Part shown: positions 7,217 through 12,019 of the stretch, piece by piece | Layout: each line of letters starts with the position of its first letter | How positions within the stretch are numbered: the stretch's first letter is position 1 | NCBI GenBank assembly: GCA_018817845.1 | Contig: JAHITH010000091.1 | Span: 1-19,941 of the forward strand | Direction: 5' to 3' | Length of the DNA: 19,941 bases | DNA from: Patescibacteria group bacterium | Lineage (GTDB): Bacteria; Patescibacteriota; Microgenomatia; UBA1400; MFAQ01 | Notes under the pieces: model-generated | Told to the model about the DNA's origin: nothing | Databases searched by the model: none | The model's input: only the letters and a program-made list of their open reading frames with translations | Position numbers and translations under genes: made by a program

Positions 7217-7294
7217 GTATAAGTGGAACAACAAAGGACAGTTAGTTTCGATGGGGGAATGTTTTCCTCTGGAAAAAGAGGTGGGGAAGTAGGC
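7212..7294 (+). repeat. 83-bp direct repeat, left copy
   Basis: Identical to 11831-11913 at 82 of 83 positions; the one difference is G at 7250 against A at 11869. The first bases overlap the stop codon of the GT2-like gene. After the repeat, this copy lacks the terminator hairpin of the right copy. It keeps a nearby TTATGGCTTGACA (7309-7321) that matches the -35 region following the right copy, but no good -10 box follows. It looks like a truncated or decayed copy of the right-hand unit. Confidence 0.9.
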
Positions 7295-7308
7295 TGTATA
7301 TTTTTATC

Positions 7309-7485
7309 TTATGGCTTGACAATAACCAACTTTTGAATTATTTCAATTTTTCCTTCTAATTTACCAATTCTGTTTTTCATGATCATCATCTCATGGAATA
7401 CATGTGGAGGTAAATCATGATGAATAGATGGATGAGTTGGAGGTTTTTTCACAATCTTACCCTTTTTGTTTATTTCTTTCTTCAT
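7309..7485 (-). CDS. Small basic protein, 58 aa, unknown function
   Basis: On the minus strand an ATG (7483-7485) opens 58 codons to a TAA at 7309-7311. The protein begins M-K-K-E-I-N-K-K-G-K, has a Pro/His-rich middle (P-P-T-H-P, I-H-H-D, P-P-H-V) and ends in an amphipathic Lys/Ile helix that could form a short coiled coil. No signal peptide or transmembrane segment is seen. A plausible promoter lies 28 bases upstream of the predicted leader. I do not recognise a family. The balanced codon composition and the promoter favour a real gene over chance. Confidence 0.5.
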   Translation of the reverse strand: MKKEINKKGKIVKKPPTHPSIHHDLPPHVFHEMMIMKNRIGKLEGKIEIIQKLVIVKP

Positions 7486-7519
7486 AAATATTTAATTTAA
7501 TTAATAAAGTTATAACAAA

Positions 7520-7549
7520 AGTATATCAAAAATAATATATAAATGTCTA
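7520..7549 (-). promoter_or_regulatory. Promoter for the 58-aa minus-strand gene
   Basis: On the minus strand TAGACA (plus 7544-7549) and TATACT (plus 7520-7525) are 18 bases apart. Transcription would begin near 7513, giving a leader of about 28 nt. The surrounding sequence is very AT-rich, so chance matches are possible. Confidence 0.4.
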
Positions 7550-7550
7550 T

Positions 7551-7725
7551 TTAAAAACTAGACTTAAAATTAAGTTTGAGGAGCAGTTCGTATATTGGAA
7601 TCGAAATGTATGATTTATCAATTCCACCGTAATATATGGTTTGTGTGGCTGATTTAAACGTCTTAGCTTTTGAAGAGGAAATGGTAGTTGAAGGGTTTAA
7701 GTCGATGTGGGGGAACTGCAGGAGG
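7551..7725 (-). other. Open stretch after the FGE-fold gene, possible gene remnant
   Basis: Downstream of the FGE-fold gene the minus strand is open for about 57 codons to a TAA at 7551-7553, with coding-like composition (A-T-Q-T-I-Y-Y-G-G-I-D, S-I-P-I-Y-E-L-L-L). There is no start codon of its own; the nearest in-frame ATG (7782-7784) is inside the FGE-fold gene in another frame. It may be the tail of a lost gene or an extension reached by frameshifting. No template-repeat copy of the 3' end of the FGE-fold gene was found here. Confidence 0.25.
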
Positions 7726-8586
7726 TTAAGTTTGTAGTAAATGTTCAGGGTCGGGGTGAACCAACCTAATTCCAACAGTGTCAATAATAGCTGTTACATC
7801 GATGATTCCTCGGGTAACGGATCTTGTTCCAAGCGAACAGAGTCGAAAGTTACCACCCACAATTATGGTGTAAGAACCGTCGGAGATTGACCCCCAGTGA
7901 CCTAGCGTTGGATAGTGTCCAAGAGTAAAAATGGAAACATTTCCTGTAACGTGATTTAAGCCAATCTGATTAACAGGTACACGGGGATCATCAACTTCTA
8001 GAGTTGCTCCGATTTCTCCCTCTGGGTAGGCATTGACAAATGCTTTGTAATTGTTAAATACATGTCGATCGGGGTTGCCATTGGGTTTATGAGGATATTG
8101 CCAACTATAAGGGGCAATAGCACAAACATATTGAGGTTCGGTGGGTAAGTTGAACGCCAACCCCGATTGTTCATTTAACCAGGTTGTAAAACCCACAGCT
8201 CTTCCGTAGGTGATGCAAGTTACAGGGTTTTTATCGCCCTTTGAAGTATTGGTTCTGCTGTGCCTTGGATCAAACTGCTCATATTCAGTATTTGTGATGG
8301 TGTGCTTGGCAATATAAAAAGGCGGCACATTGTATTCTCTTTGTGGTGTTTCATTTCTTCTTTGACCCTCTATGGTACAAGTTAGACCATTTTTTTGACC
8401 CATTAAAGTTGGTCCGCCTTTACATTTTACGAAGCCTAATGAGAGAAGGGTTTCCTTTATTTCCTGTGTATCTTTTGATGTTTCTAATCCGTCTGGATAT
8501 TTTAATAATAGCCTTTCTTTGTCTGACAAGTTATTTTCACAGTCAGAAAAATCTTGTTGATATAGTCGTTTTTCTAGTTTATTCAT
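7726..8586 (-). CDS. Formylglycine-generating-enzyme-fold (SUMF1/FGE-sulfatase) domain protein
   Basis: FGE-fold proteins include enzymes that oxidise Cys to formylglycine, and many non-enzymatic ligand-binding relatives. In this 286-aa protein the family marks run in order: T-L-M-G (60-63), E-T-P-Q (79-82), Y-I-A-K-H-T-I-T-N-T-E-Y (91-102), N-L-P-T-E-P-Q-Y (146-153), G-L-N-H-V-T-G-N-V (209-217), G-G-N-F (244-247) and V-G-I-R-L-V (271-276). True FGEs have two active-site Cys after G-G-S-W. Only one is found here (Cys250) and the second position is not Cys, so formylglycine synthesis is unlikely. The end of the gene has the G-G-x-W ... R-S-x-x-R ... G-x-R-L layout of diversity-generating-retroelement target proteins. 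Its ATG overlaps the upstream gene's TAA (8 bases), so the two are co-transcribed. There is no signal peptide. Confidence 0.72.
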   Translation of the reverse strand: MNKLEKRLYQQDFSDCENNLSDKERLLLKYPDGLETSKDTQEIKETLLSLGFVKCKGGPTLMGQKNGLTCTIEGQRRNETPQREYNVPPFYIAKHTITNTEYEQFDPRHSRTNTSKGDKNPVTCITYGRAVGFTTWLNEQSGLAFNLPTEPQYVCAIAPYSWQYPHKPNGNPDRHVFNNYKAFVNAYPEGEIGATLEVDDPRVPVNQIGLNHVTGNVSIFTLGHYPTLGHWGSISDGSYTIIVGGNFRLCSLGTRSVTRGIIDVTAIIDTVGIRLVHPDPEHLLQT

Positions 8587-9706
8587 AGGCCAATAAGACT
8601 ACTGGTATAGATCTACCGTTTATTCCGTCCCAGGTAGGTGTTTTGCACCTATAGTTTTTATAGTGCATATTACCATAAATTTCTCTTTTATCGTTATTTA
8701 TTATCATTAACTTACTACTTTGACCACTATCACCTACACATCCCCATAAATAGTTAAACCTATTGATTAAAATATCTTGAAGTTCGAAAGCGGTTATGCC
8801 GTTTTGATTTTTAATTTGTGGCCTAGCATCATTGATAAAAAATATTATATTATTTGTTGTTTCGAGAACTACACTCCATGATTTGAGATAGTTTTTTGAT
8901 AATGGTTTTGGTTGACCATTTTTGGGATATACAAGTTGTTGTTTGAGGTTTTTTATTAGCTGGCTGTTGGTTCTTCCCAAAGAGAAACTTGCACTACAAA
9001 CATCCTCGCCTTCATGATAGATTTTTTTATTGATTTTGAGCCTTTCTATTGTTTGTCCAATCTTGCAATTCCTGAGGATATTGGTTTTTCCTTTAAGCAC
9101 ATAGGCATATTTGGTTAGATCGACTGGTTTATTGGTAATTTTGGTTAATTCTGCCTTGTTGTTATTTAGATTGATTGCAAGTAATAATTCATTTGAAGAA
9201 CAAGATACAAACCGTGTTTTATCTGATATTTTTCTTTTTGGTATCTGACCTCCTAGAGACGATTTGGTAATGTTTATGTCAAACATGCCAAAAACTGTTA
9301 GGTCGGAGTTTGTTGCTTTGTTTGATCCTGTCCAGGTAAAAAACTTTTTTTCAATTTTGAAACTACCTTGGTTAGAGATGGTGAGTTTTTTGAGATTACC
9401 GCTATTTGTCATTAAGGCGGGTCTGTTGTTTGATGGGAGTTGCCAAGTCTGACCATTGTTAATTAGTAAATTATAAAAAGGTACTTTTGGAGAGACGAGA
9501 TCGTCTGAGAGAAAGAAGCTTCCAAAATTAATGCCGGCTACAATTTGTTTATCGGACAGATTGAAATCAATCAGTGGGATGGGTGTAGTTACCGCCGAGA
9601 GTTTGAAGTTAAGTTTAGTTTTATTTAGCTCAACCCAATAAAGATTAGAGCTTCTTTTGTTGTCTAAACTGATTGATTCTTGGGCGAATGAAAGGCCAGT
9701 CGAGAT
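8579..9706 (-). CDS. Phosphodiester glycosidase-like (NAGPA/DUF2233-type) protein without a normal start codon
   Basis: NAGPA-family proteins remove GlcNAc from phosphodiesters or act on exopolysaccharide. The C-terminal block is clear: W-G-C-V-G-D-S-G-Q-S-S-K-L for the family's D-G-G-G-S-S-x-x, then G-R-S-I-P-V-V-L for R-x-V-P-x-x-L. The first ATG is at 9412, giving 277 aa. The frame stays open upstream to 9784 and still reads like the family (V-A-G-I-N-F-G-S-F-F, then N-N-R-P-A-L). No ATG, GTG or TTG occurs in that 370-base stretch. An AAAGGAGGG (9709-9717) precedes an in-frame ATC at 9704-9706, so I set the end there provisionally. Either the true start and signal peptide were lost by rearrangement or a rare start codon is used. 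The upstream end overlaps the promoter of the divergent LpxC-like gene. Confidence 0.55.
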   Translation of the reverse strand: MSTGLSFAQESISLDNKRSSNLYWVELNKTKLNFKLSAVTTPIPLIDFNLSDKQIVAGINFGSFFLSDDLVSPKVPFYNLLINNGQTWQLPSNNRPALMTNSGNLKKLTISNQGSFKIEKKFFTWTGSNKATNSDLTVFGMFDINITKSSLGGQIPKRKISDKTRFVSCSSNELLLAINLNNNKAELTKITNKPVDLTKYAYVLKGKTNILRNCKIGQTIERLKINKKIYHEGEDVCSASFSLGRTNSQLIKNLKQQLVYPKNGQPKPLSKNYLKSWSVVLETTNNIIFFINDARPQIKNQNGITAFELQDILINRFNYLWGCVGDSGQSSKLMIINNDKREIYGNMHYKNYRCKTPTWDGINGRSIPVVLLAYE

Positions 9707-9769
9707 TTCCCTCCTTTGATTTTTTAGGGTTTTTAGTTGGGTATGGCTGGTATCTGGATCAATAATCTT

Positions 9770-9778
9770 TGTTATAAT
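9770..9778 (+). promoter_or_regulatory. Extended -10 promoter for the LpxC-like gene
   Basis: TGT-TATAAT (9770-9778) is a perfect extended -10 element, with no strong -35 box. Transcription would start near 9785, 18 bases before the ATG at 9803. It lies within the open upstream part of the minus-strand glycosidase-like gene. Confidence 0.6.
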
Positions 9779-9802
9779 GGGAAATTATACACTTACAGGA
9801 CA

Positions 9803-10711
9803 ATGAAGTTAAAGCTAATAGAAAGCAGAGAAAAACAGAGAACAGTCAAGAAAAAGTTTAATTTCAGAGGGTTTTCTTTTTTTTCTGGTGAGAATGTTTC
9901 AATGATATGTGAGCCCAGTAAAGAAAATACAGGTATAGTTTTTTATTGTAAGGGTGTTCGTATACCGGCCATCGCCGAAAATATAAAGTTAGTGGACGTT
10001 CATACAACGGCCTTGACCAAAAGAGGTGTAGACATCTTGGCGATTGAACATTTAATGGCTGCTATTTGGGGACTTGGAATTGACAATCTTATAATTAGAT
10101 TAAGTAGCAATGTTGTACCCGCACAGAGTGGTTCGGCAGAAGAATTTACGAAGGCATTGCTTAAAGCGGAAATTGTTGAACAGGAAGAGACAAGACAAGT
10201 GGTTGTATTTGATGAATCGACTACAATAACTCAACCAGAGTTTAAAAGCCGTTTTGCTAAGTTTGAACCGTTTGATAAGTTCGATATTAAGTGTTTTGTG
10301 CCATTTTTGAGCCCAATAGGAGAACACACAGTTTTTTTTAATGGTAGTGCTAAATCTTTCGTAAGGGATGTTTGCTGGGCAAGGACCTTTTTGAGATCGC
10401 CAATTGATATTAACGACTTAACAAAATGGAACGGAATTAGATCTGTTTTTAAGGTCTTACCAGAGGACCCTAAGAAATCTCCGATTGTTACTTTTACCGA
10501 GAGGGGTTTTTTAACACCTTTGAAAAAAGAAGATGAACCAGCAAAGCATAAACTGTTGGATCTTATTGGTGATTTAGCCTTGGTTGGTTATAGACTTCGT
10601 GTTAAATTGACTGTGAATGAACCAGGGCATAAATTCACTCATTTAGTTGCTAAAAAAATTAGAAGTTCTGTGGTTGCCAAGAAAAATGATTCCCAAAAGA
10701 AGATTTCTTAA
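9803..10711 (+). CDS. LpxC-like UDP-3-O-acyl-N-acetylglucosamine deacetylase family protein
   Basis: LpxC is the zinc deacetylase of lipid A synthesis. In this 302-aa protein the catalytic Glu82 and zinc ligand His83 are in I-E-H-L-M-A-A. The other ligands His249 and Asp253 are in K-H-K-L-L-D-L-I-G-D, and the general-acid His276 is in P-G-H-K-F-T-H. A-R-T-F (193-196) and S-G-S-A (109-112) match A-R-T-F and D-G-S-A. The N-terminal G-x-G-L-H-S-G loop, which contacts the acyl substrate, is degraded to G-F-S-F-F-S-G. I start it at ATG 9803, because earlier in-frame codons lie upstream of the -10 box. No other lipid A gene is in the window and CPR cells are generally thought to lack lipid A. It may therefore deacetylate a different UDP-sugar or glycoconjugate, probably together with the radical SAM enzyme whose gene overlaps it by 26 bases. 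Confidence 0.82.
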   Translation: MKLKLIESREKQRTVKKKFNFRGFSFFSGENVSMICEPSKENTGIVFYCKGVRIPAIAENIKLVDVHTTALTKRGVDILAIEHLMAAIWGLGIDNLIIRLSSNVVPAQSGSAEEFTKALLKAEIVEQEETRQVVVFDESTTITQPEFKSRFAKFEPFDKFDIKCFVPFLSPIGEHTVFFNGSAKSFVRDVCWARTFLRSPIDINDLTKWNGIRSVFKVLPEDPKKSPIVTFTERGFLTPLKKEDEPAKHKLLDLIGDLALVGYRLRVKLTVNEPGHKFTHLVAKKIRSSVVAKKNDSQKKIS

Positions 10712-11693
10712 GGCCAGGTTCTTTCTGACAAACTCTTGTGTCTATAATTGTGTTTATTGCCATAACGAAGGTATGGGCACCCAAAAGAGATATGGTGGGG
10801 AGTATCTTAACGTGGATGATTACGTTTATCTTGCGGATGTTTTAAAAAATAACTTTCAACTGAAGTGTATTGCTTTAACAGGCGGGGACCCGTTTCTTTA
10901 TAAAGATTTTTCATCACTTACAAAAAGATTAAAGGGACTAGGTGTTGAACTTGTTGCTTTAACAAAGGGTGCACCTATTCATCAGTGGTTGAGTAATGAA
11001 CCAGAGGTTTTTAGGAGTTTAGATTTTGTTTATTTTTCGATTGATACCTTGGATAGAAATGAATTTGCGAAGACATGCAGAGTTAAACCTGCTGTTTTTG
11101 ATGCAGGCATTACTGCTTTGGATAAATTAGTGTCAATGGGAGTGATGGTACGGATTAATTGTGTGGTTAAACCAAATAGTCCAAAAGAATCGGAAAAAGT
11201 TTTGTCGATGATAGATTTTGCTAAAAAACACAAGGTCGAGGAATTAAGGTTTATTGAGTTGGCAGACATCAATAATCCTAAAGAACCGTTTGTCGAGAGG
11301 GTGTTAATGGGGGCTGGTATAGCCATTTCATGTTCCCAGAAACCATATGATGCGGTTCTGTTGAAACGAAGAAGTTTTAAACTTGATGATGGTTTTGAGT
11401 TTCTAGTGTTGAGATGTATGTGTTCGGTGACTTTATTTACTGGAAAGATAACTTGTTTTGATCAAGACTTATATCTGGACTCGTTTGGAAGGGTAAACAC
11501 TTGCCTTGAATGGGAGGTAGATAAAAATCCTTATGCATTAAAGTTGGGGGAAATTATTAAGAAAAGGGAAACAAAAGTATTGGTGGAGAACTTGAATGGC
11601 GTGAGAAGTGGCTTGCATGTGTGTCCTATTTTGTTGGACGAAAAGGATAGGTTAAAGATAAAAGCTGGTTTAAATTTGGGGAGTTACAGGTAG
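10686..11693 (+). CDS. Radical SAM enzyme, MoaA-like
   Basis: Radical SAM enzymes use a [4Fe-4S] cluster and S-adenosylmethionine for radical chemistry. Starting at ATG 10686 (335 aa), the cluster motif C-x3-C-x2-C is at Cys18, Cys22 and Cys25 (C-V-Y-N-C-V-Y-C-H). L-T-G-G-D-P-F, the SAM-binding G-G-x-P equivalent, is near 70-75, and D-F-V-Y-F-S-I-D is typical of MoaA-like proteins. The C terminus carries several more Cys (C-M-C, T-C-F-D, T-C-L-E-W, V-C-P) placed like an auxiliary Fe-S cluster. No other molybdopterin gene is present, so MoaA itself is unlikely. The start lies 26 bases inside the LpxC-like gene, so the two are expressed together. The TTG at 10647 is an unlikely start because it would add 13 poorly conserved residues. 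Confidence 0.83.
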   Translation: MIPKRRFLKARFFLTNSCVYNCVYCHNEGMGTQKRYGGEYLNVDDYVYLADVLKNNFQLKCIALTGGDPFLYKDFSSLTKRLKGLGVELVALTKGAPIHQWLSNEPEVFRSLDFVYFSIDTLDRNEFAKTCRVKPAVFDAGITALDKLVSMGVMVRINCVVKPNSPKESEKVLSMIDFAKKHKVEELRFIELADINNPKEPFVERVLMGAGIAISCSQKPYDAVLLKRRSFKLDDGFEFLVLRCMCSVTLFTGKITCFDQDLYLDSFGRVNTCLEWEVDKNPYALKLGEIIKKRETKVLVENLNGVRSGLHVCPILLDEKDRLKIKAGLNLGSYR

Positions 11694-11822
11694 TTTTTTT
11701 ATGGAATCGTTGATGTAGGGAGTTGTTAATTGAGGTTGTGTGGAAAAATAAATGAGCTCTGAAAAAATGAGGATATATCTTGGTGGTGTGGTTGGGGGGC
11801 AAAACTTGCTGATTTGCATATA

Positions 11823-11831
11823 TGGTATACT
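11823..11831 (+). promoter_or_regulatory. Extended -10 element ahead of the right repeat
   Basis: TGG-TATACT (11823-11831) fits an extended -10 and would start transcription near 11838, within the repeat. There is no convincing -35 box at the right distance. The preceding 129 bases after the radical SAM stop hold no gene that I can see. Confidence 0.4.
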
Positions 11832-11913
11832 ATAAGTATAAGTGGAACAACAAAGGACAGTTAGTTTCAATGGGGGAATGTTTTCCTCTGGAAAAAGAGG
11901 TGGGGAAGTAGGC
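11831..11913 (+). repeat. 83-bp direct repeat, right copy
   Basis: Matches 7212-7294 at 82 of 83 bases. Unlike the left copy, it has an extended -10 box upstream and runs straight into a strong terminator. Within it TTTTCC-TCT-GGAAAA (near 11881) and CCTCT/AGAGG can form mutually exclusive hairpins. A GTG-started frame (V-E-Q-Q-R-T-V-S-F) also passes through the repeat without stops. Confidence 0.9.
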
Positions 11914-11935
11914 CGTGCAAAGCACGGTCTTTTTT
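11838..11935 (+). ncRNA. Candidate small RNA of about 98 nt (repeat plus terminator)
   Basis: The unit is bounded by an extended -10 box (11823-11831) and a strong terminator ending at 11935. Its body is the 83-bp repeat, which is almost unchanged in a second copy 4.6 kb away, implying recent duplication or selection. Two alternative hairpins can form in the middle. I could not match it to 4.5S, 6S, tmRNA, RNase P or a riboswitch class that I know. The alternative is a small protein: the GTG at 11842-11844 opens a frame of about 50 codons that runs through the terminator, which makes translation less likely. Confidence 0.4.
11911..11935 (+). terminator. Rho-independent terminator after the right repeat
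   Basis: GGCCGTGC (11911-11918) pairs with GCACGGTC (11922-11929) over an AAA loop, followed by six T (11930-11935). It ends the candidate small RNA and also the LpxC-like/radical SAM operon. Confidence 0.88.
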
Positions 11936-11949
11936 GTGGTTTGGGAAAC

Positions 11950-11968
11950 TTGCACTTCCGAAGTGCAA
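11950..11968. other. Second perfect hairpin before the surface-protein promoter
   Basis: TTGCACTT (11950-11957) and AAGTGCAA (11961-11968) form an 8-bp stem with a CCG loop, with no T-run after it. It mirrors the second hairpin at 5727-5746 in position and in the shared GTGCA/TGCAC core, which suggests a recurring intergenic module. Confidence 0.55.
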
Positions 11969-11982
11969 TAGTAGCTTATAGC

Positions 11983-12011
11983 TTGACAAATGATGATTAA
12001 TAATTTAATAT
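11983..12011 (+). promoter_or_regulatory. Strong promoter of the surface-protein operon, leaderless
   Basis: TTGACA (11983-11988), a 17-base spacer and TAATAT (12006-12011) form a near-consensus sigma70 promoter. Transcription would start at about 12018, two bases before the ATG at 12020, so the mRNA has essentially no leader. Confidence 0.8.
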
Positions 12012-12019
12012 AGGGTTAT

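Noticed and set aside
7551..7725. Template repeat for a diversity-generating retroelement
   Set aside because: I compared this stretch by eye with the 3' end of the FGE-fold gene and found no adenine-shifted copy.
9737..9802. N-terminal extension of the LpxC-like protein from a TTG at 9737
   Set aside because: These codons lie upstream of and across the TATAAT at 9773-9778, so they would not be in the mRNA; family similarity starts after the ATG at 9803.
10686..11693. True MoaA (molybdopterin synthesis)
   Set aside because: The C-terminal Gly-Gly typical of MoaA is absent (the protein ends S-Y-R) and no other molybdopterin gene is nearby, so only a MoaA-like label is justified.
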